Source: an uncultured Alphaproteobacteria bacterium (GTDB lineage Bacteria > Pseudomonadota > Alphaproteobacteria > RF32 > CAG-239). From it: a stretch of DNA of 64,000 nucleotides. The stretch spans positions 186,001 through 250,000 of the forward strand of contig CAKQRQ010000001.1 of assembly GCA_934271465.1 (NCBI GenBank), given 5' to 3'. Positions 9,069-17,078 of this stretch are shown piece after piece. The notes under the pieces were generated by a model that worked only from the letters and a program-made list of their open reading frames with translations, was not told the origin of the DNA and ran no database searches. The translations under genes and the position numbers were made by a program. The stretch's first letter is position 1. The number at the start of each line of letters is the position of its first letter.

Positions 9069-9160
9069 TGCCCAACTTTAAAAAAGAGCTTGTGAAATCA
9101 TAAAATTTCTCCTATATATGCAGTAATAACTGTTTTTATATTTGATTTTAGGAGATTACC

Positions 9161-9523
9161 ATGTTTATAAATCCTGCTTTTGCTCAGGCTGCCGGAGATG
9201 CTGTTTCTTCGGGGAGCTCTCTGACCGGCATGATTGCCCAGTTGGTTTTGATTTTTGCCATTTTTTACTTTTTACTCATTCGCCCGCAGCAAAAACGCAT
9301 TAAAGAACATGAAGCCAAGCTCTCGGCTATCAAACATGGAGATACCATTATTACCGGCGGCGGTATTTTTGCCAAAGTTGTCAGTGCATCGGCCGACACA
9401 GATGAATTGCAGGTCGAAATTGCAAACGGCGTTATTGTTAAAATCGCCCGTTCCACCGTGCGCGAGGTTTTGACAGACGCTGTCAAACCTGCCAACAGCA
9501 ACAAGAAAAAAACTAAAAAATAA
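9161..9523 (+). CDS. yajC: Preprotein translocase subunit YajC
   Basis: YajC is a small inner-membrane partner of SecDF. The 120-residue protein has one transmembrane segment near residues 22-42 (MIAQLVLIFAIFYFLLIRPQ), the conserved RPQQKR at the membrane border, and the cytoplasmic core GDTIITGGGIFAKV. The start is supported by a TTAGGAG ribosome site. It is followed 17 bases later by secD, in the usual yajC-secD-secF order. The C-terminal tail is lysine-rich. Confidence 0.95.
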   Translation: MFINPAFAQAAGDAVSSGSSLTGMIAQLVLIFAIFYFLLIRPQQKRIKEHEAKLSAIKHGDTIITGGGIFAKVVSASADTDELQVEIANGVIVKIARSTVREVLTDAVKPANSNKKKTKK

Positions 9524-9540
9524 ATTTAGGACAAACCGAT

Positions 9541-11085
9541 ATGTATAAATTATCAAAATCCAGAGTGATTACAATTCTTGCCATTTGTTTCATCGGCGTG
9601 TTTTTTGCAATTCCGAACCTCATCGGCAATTCATCAGCGCTTCCCTCGTGGTGGCAGCCGGTTAACCTCGGCCTTGATTTGCAGGGCGGATCCAATCTTT
9701 TGTTGGAAGTCAAATTAGATGACGTTCTCAAAGAGAGAATGTCTTCCATTGAGGATTCGGCTCGTCAGATTCTGCGTGAAAACAGAATCCGTTACAAGAG
9801 CCTGACCTCAAATGAAAACGGCGTTAAAGTTTCCATTGAAAATGTCGGCGCGCGAGCCAAAGCAGCCAACCTGTTCCGTAAAATTGACGACGGAATCGTT
9901 GCGGAAGAAGATGCCGAGGGAAATATTGTCATCACTTACAGCGAAATTGCTTTGAACAATCTCAAAGCCAAAGTTGTTGATCAGTCTATTGAAATCGTCC
10001 GCCGCCGTATTGATGAACTTGGCACCAAAGAGCCCGTTATCCAAGCGCAAGGAACTTCCCGTATTGTCGTCCAACTTCCCGGATTGCAAAATCCTGAGTA
10101 TGTTAAGACTTTACTCGGTAAAACAGCCAAAATGTCTTTCCATCTGGTTGACAGCACCGCCCGTGCATCTGACGCCAAAAGAGGTATGCTCGGCGGCAAA
10201 TACAAAGTTGCTTACGGCGAGATGGGAGAACCTTATGTCATTACCCGCAAGCCCGTTGTCGGCGGCGAAAATCTGGTTGATGCACAACCGTCATTCCAAA
10301 ACGGCGAGGCTGTCGTTTCGTTCAAATTTAACTCGCTCGGGGGCAAGAAGTTCGGCGAAGTAACAAAAAACAATATCGGCGAACGTTTGGCCATTGTTTT
10401 GGATAATGAAGTTATTTCGGCACCGACAATCCAAAGCGCCATTATGGGCGGCTCGGGCGTCATTACCGGAAATTTCACGGTAAAATCGGCTAATGATTTG
10501 GCCTTGCTCCTGCGTTCGGGTGCTTTACCCGCTCCGTTGGAAGTATTGGAAGAAAGAACAGTTGGAGCCGGATTGGGGGCTGATTCCATCAAAGCCGGTA
10601 TTGTTGCCTCTATCATTGGCTTGATTGCCGTTGTTGCTTTTATGATTGCCGCTTATGGTTTGTTCGGCGTTTTCACGACAATTACGGTTTTTGCCAACTT
10701 GGTTTTGATGCTTGGCATTTTGAGCGTTATGGGCGCCACGTTGACCCTTCCGGGTATTGCCGGTATCATTTTGACCATCGGTATGGCCGTTGACGCCAAC
10801 GTTCTTATTTTTGAAAGAATGCGTGAAGAAGTCAAAAACGGACGATCCACCCGTGATGCCGCAGACGCCGGCTTTACAGAAGCTTGGGCAACCATTGTCG
10901 ACTCAAACCTGACGACTCTTGTCGCTGCTGTTGTTTTGTTCTATTTCGGCACCGGCCCTGTCAGAGGATTTGCCGTTACCTTAGCCATTGGTATTGCAAC
11001 ATCCATGTTTACCTCTGTCACGGTAACCCGTTTGATTATTACGGCATGGCTGAATAAATACAAACCGACAAAATTGCCGATTTAG
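9541..11085 (+). CDS. secD: Protein translocase subunit SecD
   Basis: SecD works with SecF as a proton-driven RND-family motor that pulls preproteins through SecYEG. The 514-residue protein has an N-terminal membrane helix, the D1 motif VNLGLDLQGGSNLLLEV, a large periplasmic P1 region with the DELGTKEPVIQAQG stretch, and five C-terminal helices, including GIILTIGMAVDANVLIFERMREE, which is the conserved charged-residue helix. Length is typical of the shorter alphaproteobacterial type. It lies 27 bases upstream of secF and is co-transcribed with it. Confidence 0.97.
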   Translation: MYKLSKSRVITILAICFIGVFFAIPNLIGNSSALPSWWQPVNLGLDLQGGSNLLLEVKLDDVLKERMSSIEDSARQILRENRIRYKSLTSNENGVKVSIENVGARAKAANLFRKIDDGIVAEEDAEGNIVITYSEIALNNLKAKVVDQSIEIVRRRIDELGTKEPVIQAQGTSRIVVQLPGLQNPEYVKTLLGKTAKMSFHLVDSTARASDAKRGMLGGKYKVAYGEMGEPYVITRKPVVGGENLVDAQPSFQNGEAVVSFKFNSLGGKKFGEVTKNNIGERLAIVLDNEVISAPTIQSAIMGGSGVITGNFTVKSANDLALLLRSGALPAPLEVLEERTVGAGLGADSIKAGIVASIIGLIAVVAFMIAAYGLFGVFTTITVFANLVLMLGILSVMGATLTLPGIAGIILTIGMAVDANVLIFERMREEVKNGRSTRDAADAGFTEAWATIVDSNLTTLVAAVVLFYFGTGPVRGFAVTLAIGIATSMFTSVTVTRLIITAWLNKYKPTKLPI

Positions 11086-11112
11086 AAATTTTAGAATAAG
11101 GACACAAAAACA

Positions 11113-12048
11113 ATGATGAAAATTTTTAGTTGGGTTACAAAAGATACCAATATTGATTTTATGAAATCGGCAAAGTTGACTTATATCTTGTCGAGCACTT
11201 TAATACTCTTGTCAATTGCCTGCATTATCTTTAAGGGCTTTAACTTCGGTATTGACTTTTCCGGCGGTATTTTGATGGAAATCAAAGCCCCGACAGTTAT
11301 TAATGCTGATGAAATGCGCAAAACTTTGAGCAATCTGGACATTGACGACCTGAATCTCCAAACAATCGGTGAAGACGGAACGGAAATGGTTATCCGCGCT
11401 CAGGCTAAAGAGTTGGACGAGAAAGCCCAAATGGCCGTTATTAACGAGATTAAGAATACCCTAGGCTCTGATTATGAATACCGCCGCATTGATTTGGTCG
11501 GTCCTCAAGTCGGAAGCGAACTTAAAATCGACGGCATTATTGCTTCTGTCGTTGCCATTTTAGCTATTACGATTTACATCTGGTTCCGGTTTGAATGGCA
11601 ATTTGCTTTGGGCGCCATTATCGGTCTTGTTCATGATATTGTCATCACGGTCGGTATGTTATCGCTGCTCGGCATGGACTTTAGCCTGACGACGGTTGCT
11701 GCTATTTTGACCTTGGCTGGTTATTCAGTCAATGACACGGTTGTAACCTATGACCGCATCAGAGAAAATTTGCGCAAATTTAAAAAGATGGGACAGCGTG
11801 ATTTGCTGAACAAAAGTATCAATGATATTTTGTCCCGCACATTTTTAACAGGTCTGACTACGTTGTTCGCCGCTTTGGCTTTGTTGATTTGGGGCGGAGA
11901 TACATTGGCCAGTTTTGCTTTTACCATCTTTTTCGGGGTTATTATCGGAACATATTCGTCTATTTATGTTTCGACAACATTTTTATCACTCTTTGATTTG
12001 CGCGCTTCACAAGAAGACACAAACATTAACCCTTTCGGAAACGCTTAA
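11113..12048 (+). CDS. secF: Protein translocase subunit SecF
   Basis: SecF is the partner of SecD in the translocation motor. The 311-residue product contains the first helix, FNFGIDFSGGILMEI, the SecF counterpart of the SecD GLDLQGG motif, and the C-terminal helix bundle with GYSVNDTVVTYDRIRENLRK. Two consecutive ATG codons begin the gene; either could be used. A flavin-reductase-like gene follows after 12 bases. Confidence 0.97.
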   Translation: MMKIFSWVTKDTNIDFMKSAKLTYILSSTLILLSIACIIFKGFNFGIDFSGGILMEIKAPTVINADEMRKTLSNLDIDDLNLQTIGEDGTEMVIRAQAKELDEKAQMAVINEIKNTLGSDYEYRRIDLVGPQVGSELKIDGIIASVVAILAITIYIWFRFEWQFALGAIIGLVHDIVITVGMLSLLGMDFSLTTVAAILTLAGYSVNDTVVTYDRIRENLRKFKKMGQRDLLNKSINDILSRTFLTGLTTLFAALALLIWGGDTLASFAFTIFFGVIIGTYSSIYVSTTFLSLFDLRASQEDTNINPFGNA

Positions 12049-12060
12049 CAGAGGAAGCTC

Positions 12061-12888
12061 ATGGCAAAAGTTTCTTGGAAACCAGGGACAATGCTTTTTC
12101 CGGTGCCGCCGGTCATGGTGACTTGCGGCACGCCGGACAAGCCTAATGTCTTTACCGCAGCTTGGACGGGAATTATTAACTCCGAACCGCCAATGACTTA
12201 TATTTCAGTTCGTCCGAGCCGTTATTCGCACCACTTGATTGAAGAGACAAAAGAATTTGTCATCAATATCGCTAACCTGCCGCTGGCTAAGGCTTGTGAT
12301 TTTTGCGGTGTTCGCTCAGGAAAAACGACAGACAAATTCAAAGAAATGGAACTGGAGATTGAGCCCTGCTCAAAAGTTAATGTTCCTCAGCTCAAAGCTG
12401 CGCCGGTTTCCTTGGAGTGCAAAGTTTTTGAAGTTAAACGTTTCGGCACACACGATATGTTTATGGCTGAAATTGTTAACGTCAATATTGACGACCGCTA
12501 TATTGAAGAAGACGGGCGTTTGGCTATTGAAAAGGCTGGTTTACTGGCTTTTGCCCACGGACGTTATTACACATTGGGACGCGATTTGGGTGCTTTTGGG
12601 TTTTCGGTTGACAAGACAAAAGAAAACAAAACCAAACCGCGCAAATCCAAATTTATGGAAATTTTAAAAATTGAAGAGCAAATTAAAGACGGCACGCTCA
12701 AGATTAAAGAAAAACCCCATACACCGCGCAGAGGGCCTTTGGGCCGCAAACCTTTCGGCACACGCACAGGCAAGCCTTTCGGAAATTCAAAAGGCGCCAA
12801 AGGCTTTGCTGGAAAGAAAGGTAAAACTTGGTTCAGAAAAGAAACTCCTAAAAATACCCCCTCCGCCGTTAAGAAAGGATCTGTCTGA
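12061..12888 (+). CDS. Flavin reductase-like (FMN-binding split barrel) protein with basic tail
   Basis: Residues 1-190 or so match the flavin reductase-like domain: WKPGTMLFPVPPVMVTCG, NVFTAAWTGIINSEPPM, ISVRPSRYSH, FVINIA and CDFCGVRSGKTTDKF, the usual flavin-binding segments. Such proteins bind FMN and act as oxidoreductases of unknown substrate. Residues from about 200 on form a strongly basic, low-complexity tail rich in Lys, Gly and Pro (GRKPFGTRTGKPFG), which is unusual for the family and could bind nucleic acid or membrane. The gene closely follows secF and overlaps the next gene by one base. Confidence 0.85.
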   Translation: MAKVSWKPGTMLFPVPPVMVTCGTPDKPNVFTAAWTGIINSEPPMTYISVRPSRYSHHLIEETKEFVINIANLPLAKACDFCGVRSGKTTDKFKEMELEIEPCSKVNVPQLKAAPVSLECKVFEVKRFGTHDMFMAEIVNVNIDDRYIEEDGRLAIEKAGLLAFAHGRYYTLGRDLGAFGFSVDKTKENKTKPRKSKFMEILKIEEQIKDGTLKIKEKPHTPRRGPLGRKPFGTRTGKPFGNSKGAKGFAGKKGKTWFRKETPKNTPSAVKKGSV

Positions 12889-13397
12889 TGAAAATTTTTA
12901 AACGTGTTCTTCTTCTGTTGCTTGTTGTTTTGATTTTTGCCGTATCGGCTTATTGGTATCGTTCTCGGCCGACTCAAAAAATATCATATCTTTTGGCTCT
13001 TTCGGAGAGTGAACAAATTCTTGTTGGGCAACTTATCGGCGACAGCTATCGGAATCTTTACGGCTATTCAAATATCTGTTCTCAAAACGGATATGAACTC
13101 AAGGTCTATCCGACAGCTTATCGGGCAGCTCAAAGCGCCGGATTAACAGATCTCAATTTACTTTTAAGTTATGATGGACTGACATTGGAAAATGCCATCA
13201 AAATCTTTTTAGCTCCGGAAGATTTAAAGCAAATTGATGAGGCCTTAACAGCCGAGCTTAACCAAATTACGACTCCTGAGAAAACAATTGCAGCTGCATG
13301 CAAGACACTTGATGATAACGCCGTTCTTGTCGCTTCAAATGTTTCCGAAGAATCCAAAGCCCTTTATCAGGGACTAAAACTTTTATTGGTTAAATAA
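12888..13397 (+). CDS. Hypothetical membrane-anchored protein
   Basis: I do not recognise this 169-residue protein. It has an N-terminal membrane helix (residues 5-24, leucine/valine-rich) with a few lysines in front, consistent with a single-pass inner-membrane anchor, and a soluble helical remainder without cysteine-rich or catalytic motifs that I can name. Its ATG shares a base with the TGA of the flavin reductase-like gene, so the two are translationally coupled. It is the last gene of the run that begins at yajC and converges with the glycosylase gene. Confidence 0.7.
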   Translation: MKIFKRVLLLLLVVLIFAVSAYWYRSRPTQKISYLLALSESEQILVGQLIGDSYRNLYGYSNICSQNGYELKVYPTAYRAAQSAGLTDLNLLLSYDGLTLENAIKIFLAPEDLKQIDEALTAELNQITTPEKTIAAACKTLDDNAVLVASNVSEESKALYQGLKLLLVK

Positions 13398-13404
13398 AGC
13401 CGGA

Positions 13405-13908
13405 TTATTTTTTGCCGCTTATTTCTAGCAGGCTGTCTTTCCAAATTTCACATTTTTTATCATAGGAAAGTCTGGCGTTTGCCGGACTTGTTGAGGGCAT
13501 TGTCCGCACATTTATTTTTGGCAACAAAGCGCTTTGATATTTTTTGAAAAAAGCTTCCGACTTTTTTCCATTTAACAGGATTTGTTCTATTGACGGGTGT
13601 TTTTTGAGCATTTCTGCAATATCATTCGGATATTCCTCTTTGATATCTGAATCCAAGCTTCCTTTGCGCTCACAATATTTTAAATTATCCCACAAACCGA
13701 TATGATGCGCTTTCAAGCAGTTTAGCTTTTCGGTATAATTTTCAAAAGGCTTTCCGTTGTTCAAGACATCGGCCATTATTTTCCAAAAAGCATTGCGCGG
13801 GTGGGCATAATATTTATCGGCCGCTAAAGACGCCTCCCCAGGCATCGTGCCCAAAATTAAAATTTTTGTTTGATTATCTATTTCAGGTTTAAAACTTTTG
13901 ACTGTCAT
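13405..13908 (-). CDS. DNA-deoxyinosine glycosylase (uracil-DNA glycosylase superfamily, family 6-like)
   Basis: The 167-residue protein has the superfamily landmarks of hypoxanthine-DNA glycosylases: motif 1 LILGTMPGEASL (residues 17-28), the following YYAHPRNAFW (33-42), and motif 2 MPSTSPANA (137-145). Enzymes of this family remove deaminated adenine, and sometimes uracil, from DNA at the start of base excision repair. It converges with the preceding membrane protein gene, and a purine-rich GGAGGG site lies upstream of the ATG. Family assignment is strong; exact base preference is inferred. Confidence 0.85.
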   Translation of the reverse strand: MTVKSFKPEIDNQTKILILGTMPGEASLAADKYYAHPRNAFWKIMADVLNNGKPFENYTEKLNCLKAHHIGLWDNLKYCERKGSLDSDIKEEYPNDIAEMLKKHPSIEQILLNGKKSEAFFKKYQSALLPKINVRTMPSTSPANARLSYDKKCEIWKDSLLEISGKK

Positions 13909-13948
13909 AATGCCCTCCTTTAAGAGGACATCTTAACAGCCTAAATTT

Positions 13949-14548
13949 TTAAGTAAAGAGTTTAAACCGTGCGTCCAAAGGTAAAAATTCCTTTGATCCG
14001 GCAGGTGTTTTGATATTTCCGAACGGCATCTGGCTCATCAGGCGCCAACTCTCAGGCAGTTTCCAGCGGGCTTTGACGCCAGCGTCAATTAGCGGATTAT
14101 AATGTTGCAATGACGCACCGATATGCTTGTCGGCCAAGGCTGTCCAAACCATATATTGCAGCATACCAGACGATTGGCAAGAATAGGTCGGAAAGGCTTC
14201 TTTATACAAAGGAAAAGATTCCTGAAACGCCGCCACAACAGCTCGGTCTTCAAAAAATAAAATTGTTCCTTTGGCCGCGGCAAAAGAAGCTATTTTGTTT
14301 TGGGTTGCTGCAAATTTATCCAACGGCGTCACTTCTTTCAACTTTGGGAGCACAATTTCTTCCCACAGATAATGATGTTCCTTATCCAACAGCAGCACCA
14401 CGCGGGCGCTTTGAGAATTAAAGGCTGAGGGAGCCTGTTTAAGGCTGGTCTTGATTAATTTTTCCAACGCCGCATTCGTAAGCGGAATTTCAGCACCTAA
14501 ATCGTAAATCGACCGGCGCGCGGTAAATATCTCCAAAATATCTGTCAT
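13949..14548 (-). CDS. Nitroreductase family protein
   Basis: This is a 199-residue FMN-dependent nitroreductase-fold protein. The N-terminus FTARRSIYDLG matches the RRSxR phosphate-binding region, and APSAFNSQSARVVLLL matches the conserved PSxxNxQ flavin motif. GMLQYMVWTALADKHIGASLQHYNPL is the C-terminal dimer and flavin-binding segment. It resembles the Frm2/Hbn1-like subgroup that reduces nitro compounds with NAD(P)H. It is 40 bases upstream of the glycosylase gene on the same strand and may share its transcript. Confidence 0.85.
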   Translation of the reverse strand: MTDILEIFTARRSIYDLGAEIPLTNAALEKLIKTSLKQAPSAFNSQSARVVLLLDKEHHYLWEEIVLPKLKEVTPLDKFAATQNKIASFAAAKGTILFFEDRAVVAAFQESFPLYKEAFPTYSCQSSGMLQYMVWTALADKHIGASLQHYNPLIDAGVKARWKLPESWRLMSQMPFGNIKTPAGSKEFLPLDARFKLFT

Positions 14549-14687
14549 TTTGCTATTCCTCCTGCCTTTTAAATAAGCACCTGTCCGAATTTTACAATGG
14601 AATGCCCAGAAAGTTTAAAAAAGCTGTTGCATAAAAAATTTATTGTGCTAAATATGGCTGTGTTGTTAAAGACTATGAATATTTATT

Positions 14688-14764
14688 CGGGACGTAGTTC
14701 AGTCTGGTAGAGCGCTTGCATGGGGTGCAAGAAGTCGGAGGTTCGAATCCTCTCGTCCCGACCA
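14688..14764 (+). tRNA. tRNA-Pro (anticodon GGG)
   Basis: This is a 77-base cloverleaf. The acceptor CGGGACG pairs perfectly with CGTCCCG, the anticodon stem CTTGC/GCAAG encloses loop ATGGGGT giving anticodon GGG, the T-arm has GGAGG-TTCGAAT-CCTCT, and ACCA is encoded at the 3' end. It reads proline codon CCC and resembles E. coli proL. The last 10 bases are copied again 186 bases downstream as part of a tandem repeat. Confidence 0.97.
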
Positions 14765-14772
14765 GATACAAT

Positions 14773-14799
14773 AAAACCCTGCCCTTGCGGCGGGGTTTT
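14773..14799 (+). terminator. Intrinsic terminator of tRNA-Pro (copy A)
   Basis: AAAACCCTGCC pairs with GGCGGGGTTTT (one G-U pair) across a short loop, nine bases after the tRNA CCA. The T-rich 3' arm supplies the U-tract. Confidence 0.85.
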
Positions 14800-14958
14800 G
14801 TTGTATTTGGATTTGGGAAGCAGGATTTGAACCTCCGAGGAGGAGGTTCGACTACAAGCGAAAGCGATACGGGGGTATCGCGGTCAGCGAAGCTGATGAG
14901 CGCCCGTGCAACTCAAGCGAACGCGCAGAGTAATCCTCTCGTCCCGACCAGATATAAC

Positions 14959-14985
14959 AAAACCCTGCCCTTGCGGCGGGGTTTT
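14959..14985 (+). terminator. Second copy of the tRNA-Pro terminator (copy B)
   Basis: This is the same hairpin as at 14773, repeated 186 bases downstream within copy B of the tandem element. Confidence 0.75.
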
Positions 14986-15210
14986 GTTGTAATTGGATTT
15001 GGAAAGCAGGACTTGAACCTCCGAGAAGGAGGTTCGACTACAAGCGAAAGCGATACGGGGGTATCGTGGTCAGCGAAGCTGATGAGCGCCCGTGCAACTC
15101 AAGCGAACGCGCAGAGTAATCCTCTCAAATTTTTATCTAATTCTCTCATATTTTTCTTGCGCTTGAGACAAGTATTTTATATCTTCTGACTCAAGGAGAT
15201 ATCTTCAAAT

Positions 15211-16095
15211 ATGCACGACATTTGGAATCCGTGGCATGGCTGCCTCAAAAAGAGCGAGGGCTGTCAAAATTGTTATATGTATTTTTTGGATAAACAACGC
15301 CAGATGGACGGCGCTCATATTTTCAGAGTTCAAAATAACTTTAACTATCCGTTATCCAAAGATAAGCAGGGGCATTATAAGGTTAAAAGCGGCGAACAGC
15401 TGCGCGTTTGCATGACATCGGACTTCTTTTTGGAACAAGCCGACCCATGGCGGCCGGAAGCTTGGACAATCATCAAACAGCGCCCCGATGTTGTATTTTT
15501 TCTGCTGACCAAACGCCCCGAACGCGTGCTTTCCTGCCTGCCGCCGGACTGGAACGACGGATGGGAAAATGTCTTTTTTAATGTCACATGCGAAACCCAA
15601 GAACGAGCTGACGAGCGTCTTCCTCTTTTGCTTAATCTTCCTTTCAAACATAAAGGCGCTATGGTCGCGCCTTTTATCGGAGAAGTCTCGCTGGCGCGCT
15701 ATCTTGAGAGCGGTCAAATTGAACAGGTTTTAGCCGGCGGAGAAAATTATGACGGCGCGCGGCCGCTTCATTATGATTGGGTCAAAAAACTTCGTCAGGA
15801 ATGTGTTTCGGCCAATGTGACTTTTTGCTTTTTTGAAACGGGCACCTGTTTCATTAAGGACGGCAAGACTTATCATCTGCCAGACAAACGCCTGCAAAGC
15901 CGAATGGCCTTTCGTTCGGGAATGAGCTTTCAAGGCAAAAAAATTTCTTTTAATCTTCATTTGCCCCAGCCCTCTTTGTTTGGCGAGATTGAACCTTACC
16001 GCCCGTTTTTCGGAGAACGCTGCAAAGAATGCGGCTTCAGAATTTGCTGCAACGGCTGCTCCCGCTGCGGACAATGCGCCGAGCAGGCTAAATGA
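15211..16095 (+). CDS. DUF5131 (phage Gp37/Gp68-like) protein
   Basis: The 294-residue protein opens with WNPWHGCLKKSEGCQNCYMY, the cysteine motif that defines the DUF5131/Gp37-Gp68 family; the spacing C-x(6)-C-x(2)-C suggests a metal or Fe-S site. FFLLTKRPERV and NVTCETQERADERLPLL are further family motifs. A cysteine-rich C-terminus (CKECGFRICCNGCSRCGQC, about residues 272-290) adds a probable second metal site. The family occurs in phages and bacteria and its chemistry is unknown. A terminator follows at 16118. Assignment to the family is firm. Confidence 0.85.
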   Translation: MHDIWNPWHGCLKKSEGCQNCYMYFLDKQRQMDGAHIFRVQNNFNYPLSKDKQGHYKVKSGEQLRVCMTSDFFLEQADPWRPEAWTIIKQRPDVVFFLLTKRPERVLSCLPPDWNDGWENVFFNVTCETQERADERLPLLLNLPFKHKGAMVAPFIGEVSLARYLESGQIEQVLAGGENYDGARPLHYDWVKKLRQECVSANVTFCFFETGTCFIKDGKTYHLPDKRLQSRMAFRSGMSFQGKKISFNLHLPQPSLFGEIEPYRPFFGERCKECGFRICCNGCSRCGQCAEQAK

Positions 16096-16117
16096 TGATT
16101 TAAGTTATTATAACGCA

Positions 16118-16146
16118 AGAAAGCCGCCTTTGTTTGGCGGCTTTCT
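16118..16146 (+). terminator. Intrinsic terminator after the DUF5131 gene
   Basis: An 11-bp perfect stem, AGAAAGCCGCC with GGCGGCTTTCT, encloses a 7-base T-rich loop and is followed by a TTCT-rich tail. Confidence 0.85.
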
Positions 16147-16221
16147 TTCTAATAAAACTCCTTGCTTTTCGGGCAAAGATCATTAAACTGTGGAGTATAT
16201 TTTTTTAAGAGGATTTTTATC

Positions 16222-17076
16222 ATGACTTTGTTTCAGTTTTTTATCGGCGTTTTGATTATGCTCTCTATGATTATCCGCCCTTTTTTGTATAAACCTGCTG
16301 CTCGTTATTTTCCGGCAGAAATGTCCGTTGCCTTTACAAGCACCTGGCTTATGGTTGGATTGATACTTTCCCTTCCATTGTTTGGTAATCAGCTTACCAT
16401 CGATGCGTTGGCCTCGCCTTATCTTTTGCTGACCATTATTAAAGGACTTCTTCTCTTTTGGCTGATTAAACTACAGCAAATCGTCAATAAAGAAAGCACT
16501 TCTTCTTCCGTCTTTTTCGGATTTATCGCTTTAGCGCTCGGCTCTTTAGCCAATAATCTTTTCTTCCATGAGGGACTCAAGGCCTTTCAGCTCGCCTGCA
16601 TTTGCGGATTTGGACTTTTGGGCATTTTATATATGTTTAAGGGCGATGCCCGCCGCCTTTCGGTCAAAGGTTTGGTTTCATTTTGGCTGATTGTCTTGTT
16701 TGTCGCTCTTTTCAGCGTCACGGATCATTTGGCTATTCCCAAAATCGGTTGGTATGCGCATTTGTTTGTCTCCTCAGTTGTGATGTTTTTGGCTTGTCTG
16801 TGCCATGGCATTTCCAGGCAAGATTTCAAGAATATCTTTCGCAACAAAGAACTTGCCGGCGCTGGTTGTTTTTATGTGGTGTCCGAGTTTTTGATTATTT
16901 ATTCCTCCACAAACCTTTTGCCAGTTTCTTTTGTCGCTGTTTTTATGCGTATTGCCTCTCCGGCAGTTATGGTCATTTCCGCCATCAAATACAAAGAACA
17001 AAGCTGGCAAAATCAGCTTGCTTTCGGGCTTATTGCCTTGTGTTTGGCGTTGCCGCTTATTTTGATTAAAGGCTAA
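16222..17076 (+). CDS. Multi-pass inner-membrane protein, DMT/EamA-like transporter fold
   Basis: I start at the ATG at 16222 because AAGAGG lies 10 bases upstream; a longer reading from 16162 adds a non-hydrophobic stretch. The 284 residues form about ten hydrophobic segments arranged as two halves, like drug/metabolite transporters of the EamA type. No substrate motif is visible. It ends two bases before the ABC-F gene, so the two are probably co-transcribed. The fold is inferred from hydropathy rather than from a strong family motif. Confidence 0.65.
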   Translation: MTLFQFFIGVLIMLSMIIRPFLYKPAARYFPAEMSVAFTSTWLMVGLILSLPLFGNQLTIDALASPYLLLTIIKGLLLFWLIKLQQIVNKESTSSSVFFGFIALALGSLANNLFFHEGLKAFQLACICGFGLLGILYMFKGDARRLSVKGLVSFWLIVLFVALFSVTDHLAIPKIGWYAHLFVSSVVMFLACLCHGISRQDFKNIFRNKELAGAGCFYVVSEFLIIYSSTNLLPVSFVAVFMRIASPAVMVISAIKYKEQSWQNQLAFGLIALCLALPLILIKG

Positions 17077-17078
17077 AG

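Larger units (their letters stand above)
14755..15126 (+). repeat. Two tandem 186-bp copies of a structured tRNA-3'-linked element
   Basis: Copy A (14755-14940) and copy B (14941-15126) differ at about seven positions. Each begins with the last ten bases of tRNA-Pro (GTCCCGACCA), continues with an intrinsic terminator, then carries three hairpins: GAACCTCC/GGAGGTTC, GCGATAC-GGGG-GTATCGC and TCAGC-GAA-GCTGA. Differences fall in loops or keep pairing (a C-to-T change gives a G-U pair). No second tRNA body is present. I cannot name the element. An open frame running through it overlaps the tRNA and is not credible as a protein. Confidence 0.85.

Noticed and set aside
14716..15189. 157-codon open frame through tRNA-Pro and the tandem repeat
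   Set aside because: It starts inside the tRNA and its repeated peptide simply mirrors the 186-bp DNA repeat; there is no ribosome site.
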